In this document: piece by piece, positions 1-7,231 of the stretch
How positions within the stretch are numbered: position 1 is the first letter of the stretch
Layout: the number at the start of each line of letters is the position of its first letter
From: Clostridia bacterium
GTDB lineage: Bacteria; Bacillota; Clostridia; Oscillospirales; Acutalibacteraceae
Assembly: GCA_017521125.1 (NCBI GenBank)
Contig: JAFXDV010000007.1
Coordinates: forward strand, 62,001-126,000
Reading direction: 5' to 3'
Length of the DNA stretch: 64,000 nt
Translations under genes and position numbers: made by a program
Notes under the pieces: generated by a model
Told to the model about the DNA's origin: nothing
The model's input: the letters and a program-made list of their open reading frames with translations, nothing else
Databases searched by the model: none

Positions 1-860
1 CCGTAAAGTGGAACATCTGTTGAGTCCTTCTTAGGCTCTCTGACAGAGGTCTGTGTGTTGGTGCGATTATTATTAGTCTTGCGCTTTTCACCGCCAACAG
101 GGCTAATAACAACACGTCTTGAAGAACCGTCACCTGTTGAGTTGGAAGCTACTCCGTCAATATCCTGAACTGCAGTGTGAATAATTCTTCTTTCATATGG
201 ATTCATAGGCTCCAAGCTACGGCTTCTGCCTGTTCTTAAAACCTGAGCAGATACTTTCTTTGCAAGAGCCTTTAAGGTCTGTTCACGCTTTTCACGATAG
301 TTGCCGATATTAAGTGTTACCTTATAATATCCACTACCGGTGTTAGCTGCAAGGCTTGTAAGATACTGAATAGCATCGAGTGTTTCGCCACGTCTGCCAA
401 TAACAACACCAAGCTTATCTCCCTCAAGACTGATGTAAGCACCACCCTCGATTTCTGCAACCTTAATTACAAGGTTTTCACAGCCGAGATTTAAGAGTAT
501 GTTCTTAAGATAAGCAGTAGCTTTTCCTGCACTTGAAGCAGGGTCAAGCTCGCTAGCGTCTACAAGATTTTCAGGAGCTTCTGACTTAATCTCTTGCTTT
601 AAGGGCTTTGCATCCTTAACAGGAGCCTTCTTTTCTGCCTTTTCTTTTTTCTCTTTTGCTTTTTTAGGTTTAGGGTCTGGAAGCTCTACATAAGCTCTAA
701 CCTTAGCGGGAGTACCACCAAATACACCTAAAACTTTTTTCTTATATTCTGATAAAACTTCGATTTGTACGTCTTCATCTGCCTTAGCAGCTAAGCCCTC
801 AATAGCGTTTTGAGTAGCTTCTTCAAGGCTTTCGCCTATACCTATAAATTCTTTAATCAA
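1..860 (-). CDS. jag: Jag/KhpB RNA-binding protein (partial, C-terminus outside window)
   Basis: Cytoplasmic RNA-binding protein of the Jag/KhpB/EloR family, linked in Firmicutes to cell elongation and sporulation. An N-terminal Jag_N module (MIKEFIGIGESLEEAT...) is followed by a charged Lys/Glu/Pro linker, a KH domain with the GxxG-type loop VVIGRRGETLDA, and an R3H domain with NPYERRIIH. The start is TTG at 860-858, chosen because GGAGA lies just upstream and the Jag_N domain begins there. About 286 residues are visible and the frame is still open at base 1. It follows yidC by 16 bp, the usual Firmicutes order, so it is probably cotranscribed from rpmH. Confidence 0.93.
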   Translation of the reverse strand, partial: MIKEFIGIGESLEEATQNAIEGLAAKADEDVQIEVLSEYKKKVLGVFGGTPAKVRAYVELPDPKPKKAKEKKEKAEKKAPVKDAKPLKQEIKSEAPENLVDASELDPASSAGKATAYLKNILLNLGCENLVIKVAEIEGGAYISLEGDKLGVVIGRRGETLDAIQYLTSLAANTGSGYYKVTLNIGNYREKREQTLKALAKKVSAQVLRTGRSRSLEPMNPYERRIIHTAVQDIDGVASNSTGDGSSRRVVISPVGGEKRKTNNNRTNTQTSVREPKKDSTDVPLY

Positions 861-876
861 AATTAATCTTCTCCTA

Positions 877-1824
877 TTATTCTTCTTCCGCCTTTGAAGG
901 CACACGACTATCAAGGTACTTTTGCTCATCGGCAAATACCTTTACAATGCTTTTTGCTCTCTCATTTGCAAGCATTTTATATGGACTATAGAAATACTGT
1001 AATAAAGTCTGAATTGCACCTGAAACAATGCTTGAGCAAATCCAATAGAAACCAACACCGCCGGGAAGTGTAAATCCGATAAACAAAGACATTAAAGGCA
1101 TTGTAAGCATCATACCGGCCATAGATGGAGCATCAGGGTTGATTCTCTTTTGCATCATCATAGAAACAATACTTACAAGCATCTGTGCCAAAAAGGCAAA
1201 AATTGGGATAAGCCAAATAGCCTGCCAATCGGCAAAAATGTTCATTGAAAAATGAGGTGTCTGGGTAAGGTCAATTCCCAAAAGGTTGAAATCGATAGAG
1301 TCAACCTGAGCCGCAATTTCAGGTGAAGAAATTGTACCCTTGTTAATAGCGTCAACGATAGCAAGTTCATCTACATAGTTGGCATTTTTAACGGCGCCTG
1401 TAGCAACCAGAGCGTTCCAAGCGCTAGAGATAGTCTCCTTATTTATATGAAGAAGGTAGGTAAGGGGACTTCTGATGAGGTAATAAACTGACATCATAAT
1501 AGGGAGTCGGATAAGCATAGGAAGACAACCGCCCGACATGGAGATATTTTCCTCCTGATAGAGCTTTTGCATTTCCATACTGTATTTCTGACGGTCATCA
1601 CCGCATTTTTTCTTAAGTTCGTCAAGCTTTGGCTTGATTCTGATTTGGCCTACAGAGGACTTTTGGCTCTTAATACTAAGTGGTATGCAAACCACGTTAA
1701 TAAAAATAGTAAAAATTAAAACTGCAACTGCAAAACTATTAGCAAAAAGTCCGGTCATCCACTCAAGGAGCCAACCGAGAGGGATATTGATAATATCAAA
1801 AATCCTTTGCAATTTTTGCACCAT
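877..1824 (-). CDS. yidC: YidC/Oxa1 membrane protein insertase (SpoIIIJ-type)
   Basis: 315-residue polytopic membrane protein that inserts and folds inner-membrane proteins with or without Sec. An N-terminal membrane segment (about 20-45) precedes a charged cytosolic hairpin (about 55-95), then the signature GGCLPMLIRLPIMMSVYYL and three or more further hydrophobic segments up to about residue 280. No lipobox cysteine is seen at the N-terminus. Between the hairpin and the later helices is an insert of about 60 residues. Length and topology fit the Gram-positive family. It lies between yidD and jag. Confidence 0.95.
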   Translation of the reverse strand: MVQKLQRIFDIINIPLGWLLEWMTGLFANSFAVAVLIFTIFINVVCIPLSIKSQKSSVGQIRIKPKLDELKKKCGDDRQKYSMEMQKLYQEENISMSGGCLPMLIRLPIMMSVYYLIRSPLTYLLHINKETISSAWNALVATGAVKNANYVDELAIVDAINKGTISSPEIAAQVDSIDFNLLGIDLTQTPHFSMNIFADWQAIWLIPIFAFLAQMLVSIVSMMMQKRINPDAPSMAGMMLTMPLMSLFIGFTLPGGVGFYWICSSIVSGAIQTLLQYFYSPYKMLANERAKSIVKVFADEQKYLDSRVPSKAEEE

Positions 1825-1861
1825 CCTTAATGAAAGTGTAACGTATCTACAGCAAAACTGC

Positions 1862-2101
1862 CTAATTGTCTGTTTTATTGTGTTCCTTTTTTAAGGGAAC
1901 AGGGTCATAGCCGCCCTTACATAATGGGTGGCAACGCAAAATTCTCCAAATACCTAGTAAACTGCCCTTAAATGCCCCGTGAACCTGAATAGCCTCAATA
2001 GCATAAGCCGAGCAGGTGGGGGTAAATCTGCAACAGGAGATTTTGGCGGGTGAAATATTCTTCTGATAAAATTTTATTAGTCGGATAATAAGTTTACTCA
2101 T
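1862..2101 (-). CDS. yidD: Membrane protein insertion efficiency factor YidD
   Basis: 79-residue protein of the YidD family (formerly DUF37), a membrane-associated factor thought to help YidC-dependent insertion. The family core is visible: [13 protein letters not shown], then [15 protein letters not shown] with its cysteines, and [17 protein letters not shown]. It overlaps the end of rnpA by 8 bp, indicating translational coupling in the rpmH-rnpA-yidD-yidC-jag operon. Confidence 0.95.
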   Translation of the reverse strand: MSKLIIRLIKFYQKNISPAKISCCRFTPTCSAYAIEAIQVHGAFKGSLLGIWRILRCHPLCKGGYDPVPLKKEHNKTDN

Positions 2102-2441
2102 CGGTTTTATTTAATACATTGGCCGCCTTTAAATTCTCTAACATATCTGCGGCAATATCCTGACTTTTACAGTTTAAAATTCTTGTCCTTGCGACAAAGA
2201 CAAAATCGTGCCCTTTAACAATCTGAGGGGCACATTCTCTAAAGGCGGCAGTAATAATCCTTTTAGCACGATTTCTCTCTACGGCGCCGCCAATTTTTTT
2301 ACTAACCGTAATACCCATACGAACAGTCTTATTACGGTTTTTTAGGACATAGGTCACGAACGCGGGGTTCACGAAAGAACTGCCGCGTCCGTAAATTCTT
2401 CTGAAATCTTTATTAAGCTTCAGTTTTTCAAAACAGTACAT
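2094..2441 (-). CDS. rnpA: Ribonuclease P protein component
   Basis: 115-residue basic protein subunit of RNase P, which binds the catalytic RNA and helps mature tRNA 5' ends. The family signature is present as [14 protein letters not shown] (residues about 56-70), with an N-terminal [14 protein letters not shown] segment and a central [13 protein letters not shown] strand. Length is normal. It lies about 30 bp downstream of rpmH and overlaps yidD. Confidence 0.96.
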   Translation of the reverse strand: MYCFEKLKLNKDFRRIYGRGSSFVNPAFVTYVLKNRNKTVRMGITVSKKIGGAVERNRAKRIITAAFRECAPQIVKGHDFVFVARTRILNCKSQDIAADMLENLKAANVLNKTDE

Positions 2442-2470
2442 AATTTAACATCCTATCAAAAGGAGAGAAT

Positions 2471-2605
2471 TTAGTATGTGAGCTGCTTTCTGCCCTTTGC
2501 TCTGCGGCGGGCGAGTACCTTGCGTCCATTAGCTGTTGCCATTCTTTTTAAGAAGCCGTGCTCTTTTTTACGATGTAACTTCTTAGGCTGATAAGTTCTC
2601 TTCAT
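2471..2605 (-). CDS. rpmH: 50S ribosomal protein L34
   Basis: A 44-residue ORF beginning [20 protein letters not shown] and ending in the basic [10 protein letters not shown] tail, diagnostic for L34. The ribosome site AAGGGAGG lies 8-9 bp upstream of the ATG at 2605. A TTGACA-18-TATAAT promoter reads into it from 2703. It is the first gene of the operon with rnpA, yidD, yidC and jag. In many bacteria dnaA lies divergent to rpmH; here the divergent gene is a radical SAM protein. Confidence 0.97.
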   Translation of the reverse strand: MKRTYQPKKLHRKKEHGFLKRMATANGRKVLARRRAKGRKQLTY

Positions 2606-2673
2606 GGCGTTAAACCTCCCTTAAATTTGAGATATACTTTTATAAAGGAATAAATCTCCTTATACAATAAATG

Positions 2674-2703
2674 ATTATAACTTATTTCACTGTCACTTGT
2701 CAA
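2674..2703 (-). promoter_or_regulatory. Promoter of the rpmH operon
   Basis: On the minus strand, TTGACA (2703-2698) and TATAAT (2679-2674) are separated by 18 bp, about 70 bp upstream of the rpmH start. Both hexamers match the sigma-A consensus. Confidence 0.75.
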
Positions 2704-2719
2704 TAGAAATTTAATTTAC

Positions 2720-2748
2720 TTGTAAAGAAAAATAAGCTATGTTAGAAT
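2720..2748 (+). promoter_or_regulatory. Promoter of the YhcC-type radical SAM gene
   Basis: TTGTAA (2720-2725), a 17-bp spacer, then TAGAAT (2743-2748), 18 bp before the ATG at 2766. It diverges from the rpmH promoter. Confidence 0.55.
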
Positions 2749-2765
2749 AACAAATAGGTGATAAA

Positions 2766-3674
2766 ATGTACAATAGCGTCAGCGACTATTACAGAAAAAA
2801 ATTCGGGTGTAAAACATATAAACTTTCTTTAAAAGGTGCCGATACCTGCCCAAACCGTGACGGGACAGTAGGTATGGGTGGCTGTATCTTCTGCTCACAA
2901 AGTGCAAGTGGAGAGTTTGCGGAAGAAAAAATCGGTACAGTGAGTGAGCAGCTTGAAAGGGCAAAAAAGAGGGTTGCAAACAAAATTAAAGATGGTAAAT
3001 ACATTGCCTATTTTCAGTCCTTTTCCAACACCTACGGAGATACAAACTGCCTTAAAGGGCTATTTTTAGAGGCTATAAAGCCTGATTATATAGTGGGAAT
3101 AGCCATTGGCACACGCCCCGACTGCTTAAATGAAGAAATGTTAGATGTTTTATCAGAAATAAACACTCAGAAACCGGTAACTATAGAACTTGGGCTTCAG
3201 ACCTCTAACGATAAAACGGCAGACTATATAAACCGCTGTTATAAAACGCAAGTTTTCGATACCGCAGTCAAGAATTTAAAGGCAAGGGGTATAGAGGTTG
3301 TTGCCCATATGATAATAGGTCTTCCCTTTGAAAGCGAAGAAGATATACTAAATACCGCAAAATATATAGCAAATAGCGGTGCCGACGGAGTTAAATTCCA
3401 CCTTCTACATATATTAAAAAACACTAAACTGGCCGAAGAATATGAAAAAGGGGTCTTTTCTGCTCTTGACCTGGAAACCTATACTAAAATTCTCAAAAAA
3501 TGCATCGAGGTTATCCCACCGCAGATGATAGTCCACCGAATTACAGGTGACCCACCCAAAAGCGAGCTTATAGCACCCGATTGGTCGGCAGATAAAAAAC
3601 GTGTTTTAAACTACATAAACAGATATTTTAAAGAACAAAACTTAATACAAGGCAAAAAATATAAAGCTCTCTGA
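2766..3674 (+). CDS. TIGR01212/YhcC family radical SAM protein
   Basis: 302-residue radical S-adenosylmethionine protein of the YhcC group, related to the Elp3 catalytic core. The N-terminal cluster motif CPNRDGTVGMGGCIFC supplies the three 4Fe-4S-binding cysteines with the long first spacing typical of the family. A TIM-barrel SAM domain runs to about residue 270, with GTRPDCLNEE and ELGLQTSNDKTADYINR. A substrate is not established for this family, so none is assigned. It is transcribed alone between rpmH and yjjG, and its stop codon lies inside its own terminator hairpin. Confidence 0.9.
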   Translation: MYNSVSDYYRKKFGCKTYKLSLKGADTCPNRDGTVGMGGCIFCSQSASGEFAEEKIGTVSEQLERAKKRVANKIKDGKYIAYFQSFSNTYGDTNCLKGLFLEAIKPDYIVGIAIGTRPDCLNEEMLDVLSEINTQKPVTIELGLQTSNDKTADYINRCYKTQVFDTAVKNLKARGIEVVAHMIIGLPFESEEDILNTAKYIANSGADGVKFHLLHILKNTKLAEEYEKGVFSALDLETYTKILKKCIEVIPPQMIVHRITGDPPKSELIAPDWSADKKRVLNYINRYFKEQNLIQGKKYKAL

Positions 3675-3686
3675 AAAGAGAGCTTT
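3663..3686. terminator. Bidirectional terminator, overlaps the upstream stop codon
   Basis: Perfect 10-bp stem (AAAGCTCTCT/AGAGAGCTTT) with a GAAA loop, T-rich in both directions. It serves the plus-strand radical SAM gene, whose TGA at 3672-3674 is inside the stem and loop, and the minus-strand yjjG operon ending at 3690. Confidence 0.85.
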
Positions 3687-3689
3687 TTG

Positions 3690-4376
3690 TTATTCAAACA
3701 AGTCTAACAATTCATCAAAATTTTTGACTTCATAGGTTGGCTCGTAGGTTTTAGGTAGCCCGAAACGATTGTAAAAACAGGTGTCAATTCCCGCATTGAT
3801 ACCACCTAAAATATCCGAGGACATACTGTCGCCGATAATACATATTTTAGATTTGTCCTTTTCCGAGACTTCCTTAAAAACAAGGTCAAAATATTCCTTT
3901 TCAGGCTTTTTGCTTCCCATTTCCTCAGAAATAAAAGATTTTTTAAAATATTGAGGAAGCGATGACGTACCAAAACGTCGTTTTTGTACCGAGGCGTGAC
4001 CATTTGTTACAATATACATATCATATTTTTTTGAAAGGGCTTCACAAAGTCTGTCGGCGCCCTCAATAATCATATTGCCATTGGAAAGCTCTTCAATATA
4101 AAAGTTGGCAAGGTCTTGAGGGTTAGCATCGCTGCCCATAACCTGGGCAAACTGCTTAAATCTGCCGCAGTTTATTTCCTCACGCTTAATTTCTCCCTTT
4201 TCAAACCTTTTCCAAAAACTGTCGTTAATATCAGAATAAAGTTTTCCAATCTCTTTGGAAAAAGGGATATTAAAATGCTTACAGGTTATTTCGATAGCAC
4301 GTTCCTCAGCGGCAAAAAAGTCGAGAAGGGTGTTGTCTGCATCAAAAAGCAGAGTAGTGTATTTTTGTGTGTTCAC
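3690..4376 (-). CDS. YjjG family HAD-type (pyrimidine) nucleotidase
   Basis: 228-residue haloacid-dehalogenase phosphatase of the YjjG/TIGR02254 group, whose characterised members dephosphorylate non-canonical nucleoside monophosphates. HAD motif I is LLFDADNTLLDF (catalytic aspartates in DADNT), motif II is YIVTNG, motif III is the Lys in KKPEKEYF, and motif IV is IGDSMSSDI. An alpha-helical cap lies at about residues 18-95. It is the last gene of a four-gene operon starting with a NUDIX hydrolase and begins 1 bp after its upstream neighbour. A nucleotide-sanitising role shared with the NUDIX enzyme is possible but inferred. Confidence 0.87.
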   Translation of the reverse strand: MNTQKYTTLLFDADNTLLDFFAAEERAIEITCKHFNIPFSKEIGKLYSDINDSFWKRFEKGEIKREEINCGRFKQFAQVMGSDANPQDLANFYIEELSNGNMIIEGADRLCEALSKKYDMYIVTNGHASVQKRRFGTSSLPQYFKKSFISEEMGSKKPEKEYFDLVFKEVSEKDKSKICIIGDSMSSDILGGINAGIDTCFYNRFGLPKTYEPTYEVKNFDELLDLFE

Positions 4377-4377
4377 C

Positions 4378-5193
4378 TTAAATCACCGATAAAAAAGATA
4401 TTATAATTGAAACAAACGGTAGGGCTGTGGTTAATAAATAAACAAGAATAGGAATAACTAAAAGGCCTTTTGACGTGCCGCCCTTTAGTGAAATTTCGTG
4501 AAGGAGTATTTCTTCGGGACATACGTTTTTAAGTTCTTTTATGTCCTTTATCGCCTTGTTTTTGTAAAGATGATAACCGAACATTCCTATAAGAATGGGG
4601 CAAACAAAGCCACCGATATACTGATTTATAAAAGAGAAGATTCTGATGTAGGCACTGTCGTACTGAGCAATCAAATTCTCCATTGCTGTTTGGGCAAGAG
4701 TTCCGCTAAACCCTGCATCATTCGCCAAAGAATCTCGTAAAAGAGATGCAAAGCCGCCGACTAACTGAGACGTGGTGTTAAAGTTGAAGAGAAAGTCTGC
4801 TAAAAATAAAGCCACGCCCAAAACCAAAGATATAAGACCAAGCTTTTTCATTTTGCGGTAAAAACACCACATAGAAATTCCAAACAGACCAAAAATAATG
4901 CCTAAAAAGAAAACGGGAAAACAAAAGCTCACCTTTTGACCAAATTTCTCCATAGTATAGAATTTAGGGAGAATCTTATTGGCATTATTCTTAACATAAG
5001 AGGTCATTTCGGTAGCAGAAACGCCGTCAAAATCAACAATATCCTCTGTTACCTTTGAACTGTCTTCTTCGCAAACAAAGTTCTCATTAAGGGAGGCTTT
5101 ATCCTTTTGAGGCAAAACGGCACCACAGTTCATACAAAACTTGTAATCATCTTGATTTTCATAGCCGCATCTAATACATTTAATCGTTTCCAT
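4378..5193 (-). CDS. Zinc-ribbon integral membrane protein, unknown function
   Basis: 271 residues. The N-terminus carries one zinc ribbon (IKCIRCGYENQDDYKFCMNCG, two CxxC knuckles), then an acidic linker and four or five hydrophobic segments (about 85-110, 115-135, 190-210, 240-270). The architecture resembles the preceding gene, which also has a ribbon fused to membrane helices, so the two may form a complex or come from duplication. No enzymatic motif is visible. It lies 10 bp after the RING/zinc-ribbon gene and 1 bp before yjjG. Confidence 0.7.
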   Translation of the reverse strand: METIKCIRCGYENQDDYKFCMNCGAVLPQKDKASLNENFVCEEDSSKVTEDIVDFDGVSATEMTSYVKNNANKILPKFYTMEKFGQKVSFCFPVFFLGIIFGLFGISMWCFYRKMKKLGLISLVLGVALFLADFLFNFNTTSQLVGGFASLLRDSLANDAGFSGTLAQTAMENLIAQYDSAYIRIFSFINQYIGGFVCPILIGMFGYHLYKNKAIKDIKELKNVCPEEILLHEISLKGGTSKGLLVIPILVYLLTTALPFVSIIISFLSVI

Positions 5194-5203
5194 TACATCA
5201 CCG

Positions 5204-6115
5204 TTATATTAAAAATATAGCAATCAACTCAGGTAAAATTTCCACAGCAAAAATGGCTAATAAAAAGCCTAAGGTACTGAGTCCTCCAAGCTTTCGAAGA
5301 GTCTGCTCAGGGTCGTTTGATGCCTTTATCTTTTTTATGGAAGAAAAAACCTTATCTTTGTAAATACTGTCGGCAAAAACACCGCTTATAATATGAATAA
5401 TAAAGGTAAGCACACTACCTGCAAAGGCTAACATAACAGACATTGGTTGCAGCTCGTTTGGGTTGTTAGCAAAATAATTCAGAAGCTCGGCATACCTAGG
5501 CAAATCACTTCCAAAAACAGTCTGAAGATTCAATAAAAACGGAATAGTCAGAATGTTTGCAACAATCTTAAAAGCTGAGGCAACAATACTTGCTTTGTAC
5601 ATTTTACGATAGGCAAACCAACCGTGAGGAACTAAGAAGGCCGCCCAGTTAAAGGAAGCTTTTTTGGAGCCTTTTAGCTTTTTAAATTTTTCAATATAAC
5701 GTAAGGGATTAAGCATAACCACCTTGGCAACGTCCTCGGCAACAACGTCCTCATCTACAGGAGTTTTACCGTCAATAATTGTGAAATTACCGAAAGGAAT
5801 ATTTTTAAATTCCTCAGAATTTGGAGCGCCACAGTAGGGACAAAATTTAGCATTATCCACTTTGCTTTTTCCGCAACGAAAACAAATGTCTGCCTTGGAG
5901 GAAGCCTCCTCGGTAATCTCAGGCTGAGCAGGAACTTCAGGCTTTTTATATTCTTTTGCCGTGCCGTGAAACTCTTCCATTCCGCATTTGCCTAAAGAGT
6001 TATAGCAGTCTCTGTGATGAGGCGCACCGCACTCAGGACAGTATACAACGTCGTCTTCATCGAACAGATAAGCGTTGCAAACCACACACTTTTGATTTTC
6101 TAAATTTAAACTCAT
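5204..6115 (-). CDS. Prokaryotic RING-finger/zinc-ribbon membrane protein with DUF2628-like domain
   Basis: 303 residues. Residues 10-45 form a prokaryotic RING-finger-like zinc module (CVVCNAYL, YCPECGAPHHRDCY). A second zinc ribbon follows at about 77-100 (CFRCGKSKVDNAKFCPYCG). Then comes FNWAAFLVPHGWFAYRKMYK, the hallmark of DUF2628-like membrane regions, and three or four membrane helices to the C-terminus. The start ATG shares one base with the TAA of the upstream NUDIX gene (TAATG), so translation is probably coupled. Molecular function is unknown; membrane stress or protein-quality roles are speculation. Confidence 0.75.
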   Translation of the reverse strand: MSLNLENQKCVVCNAYLFDEDDVVYCPECGAPHHRDCYNSLGKCGMEEFHGTAKEYKKPEVPAQPEITEEASSKADICFRCGKSKVDNAKFCPYCGAPNSEEFKNIPFGNFTIIDGKTPVDEDVVAEDVAKVVMLNPLRYIEKFKKLKGSKKASFNWAAFLVPHGWFAYRKMYKASIVASAFKIVANILTIPFLLNLQTVFGSDLPRYAELLNYFANNPNELQPMSVMLAFAGSVLTFIIHIISGVFADSIYKDKVFSSIKKIKASNDPEQTLRKLGGLSTLGFLLAIFAVEILPELIAIFLI

Positions 6116-6633
6116 TAAATCTTCTCCTGAAACACATTATCACAATAAGAGAAAACAGCTTTAAAATACTCTCTTCCGTAGTTGTGAAATTTCTTTTGCT
6201 CAATCATTTTCTTTAAGGTAGAGGGGGAGACCCACTTAACCTCTGCAACCTCGCTTTTTTGAAGCTTTAAATCTTCGGCTTTTTCATCACATCTGACAAA
6301 CCAGACATCTAAAAATGAGTTGCGTCGTTTAAGTCTGCCCATAAAACGCATATTATCATCATTGCCGATAATACCAAGTTCTTCATAAAGTTCTCTTTTG
6401 GCAGCAACTTCCGAGTTTTCTCCGCTTATTGCAGAGCCACCGGTTGCCGCCCATTCACCGGGCATTAGCCTGCGAGATTCACTGCGCCTTTGAAGAAGAA
6501 AATCTCCTTTCGAAGACACTATCCATATATGAACAACTAAATGATATTCACCCGGTTTTAAACAGGTTCTTCCTCTAATGGCGGTCTTACCGGTAATCTC
6601 GCCATTTTCATTCATTATATCCCAAATTTCCAT
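6115..6633 (-). CDS. NUDIX hydrolase
   Basis: 172 residues. The NUDIX box is present at about residues 65-87 (GGSAISGENSEVAAKRELYE followed by ELGI), with the REXXEE metal-binding core as RELYEE. The N-terminal part (MEIWDIMNENGEITGKTAIR) resembles the YfcD/IDI-like subgroup that acts on nucleoside-diphosphate derivatives or prenyl diphosphates. The exact substrate cannot be read from sequence. It is the first gene of the 6633-3690 operon. Confidence 0.88.
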   Translation of the reverse strand: MEIWDIMNENGEITGKTAIRGRTCLKPGEYHLVVHIWIVSSKGDFLLQRRSESRRLMPGEWAATGGSAISGENSEVAAKRELYEELGIIGNDDNMRFMGRLKRRNSFLDVWFVRCDEKAEDLKLQKSEVAEVKWVSPSTLKKMIEQKKFHNYGREYFKAVFSYCDNVFQEKI

Positions 6634-6743
6634 TTTACACCTTTAATTTATTTTAGTGGGTACATACATTAATTGTAACAAACTTTCCCCCAATATACAA
6701 CAACTTTTTAATGAACTTTTTTTGAATATATTAATATTTAGAC

Positions 6744-6772
6744 TTGTAATATATAAAAATATATATTATAAT
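6744..6772 (+). promoter_or_regulatory. Promoter of the SRP RNA gene
   Basis: TTGTAA (6744-6749), a 17-bp A/T-only spacer, TATAAT (6767-6772). The predicted transcription start about 7-14 bases later coincides with the 5' strand of the SRP RNA stem. Confidence 0.65.
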
Positions 6773-6783
6773 AACAATAATAA

Positions 6784-6934
6784 CCCGTCTGTGTAACGGG
6801 GTGTACGAATGGGCTGGTCCTGTGCAACGGGGTGCTGTGAACCATGTCAGGCGGGGAACCGAGCAGCATTAAGCGGATTTCTCTGTGTGCCGCAGTAAAT
6901 CGGTTCATTCGTACGCCCGGTTACACAGACTTTT
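6784..6934 (+). ncRNA. ffs: Signal recognition particle RNA (compact rod form)
   Basis: RNA component of the signal recognition particle, which binds Ffh and targets nascent membrane proteins. The conserved domain IV core is recognisable at about 6831-6875: GTGCTGTGAACCATGTCAGG, then a GGGGAAC loop and GAGCAGCATTAAGC. The ends pair perfectly, GTCTGTGTAAC (6787-6797) with GTTACACAGAC (6920-6930). A second block pairs GTACGAATG (6803-6811) with CATTCGTAC (6905-6913). A T-run follows. At about 145 nt it is much shorter than the roughly 270-nt Bacillus form with an Alu domain and longer than E. coli 4.5S. Location just before dnaX is common in Firmicutes. Confidence 0.88.
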
Positions 6935-6944
6935 AATTTGTATT

Positions 6945-7220
6945 TAGCCAGAGCATTTAAACCTGAACCAGCCTTAAAGGGCGGTTTTTCGGCAGCTTTC
7001 GGCTCACCCACGCTCATAGGCGTTAGCCTTATGAGCTTCGCTTCACCAAAATCCACACAAAAAACCCCGCCTTTATGGTCGCAGAATTTTGTGATAAAGG
7101 ATTTTAGATGGGGCGAGGCACAAAACACAGCAAATCCTGTCGGATTTGCGAGTATTTTAACAAAGTCACAGCGTGAAATCCTTATCCCAAAATCTGATTC
7201 GGGTTTGAATGCTTTGGCTA
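6945..7220 (+). mobile_element. MITE-like non-coding element with 27-bp terminal inverted repeats
   Basis: The left end TAGCCAGAGCATTTAAACC... (6945-6971) and the reverse complement of the right end TAGCCAAAGCATTCAAACC... (7194-7220) match at 23 of 27 positions. Both ends carry TA, as expected of a TA target duplication. The 276-bp interior has smaller inverted repeats and no convincing gene, although it happens to be open in the dnaX frame. A 57-bp derivative lies at 15756-15812. The right end stops 1-2 bp before the dnaX Shine-Dalgarno sequence. Confidence 0.75.
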
Positions 7221-7231
7221 TGGAGGTCTTT

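Noticed and set aside
2606..2765. Origin of replication between rpmH and the radical SAM gene
   Set aside because: The 160 bp are filled by two divergent promoters and contain no DnaA-box cluster.
6938..7231. 98-codon N-terminal extension of dnaX
   Set aside because: The extension is the inverted-repeat element read in frame; GGAGG and DnaX homology both place the start at 7232.
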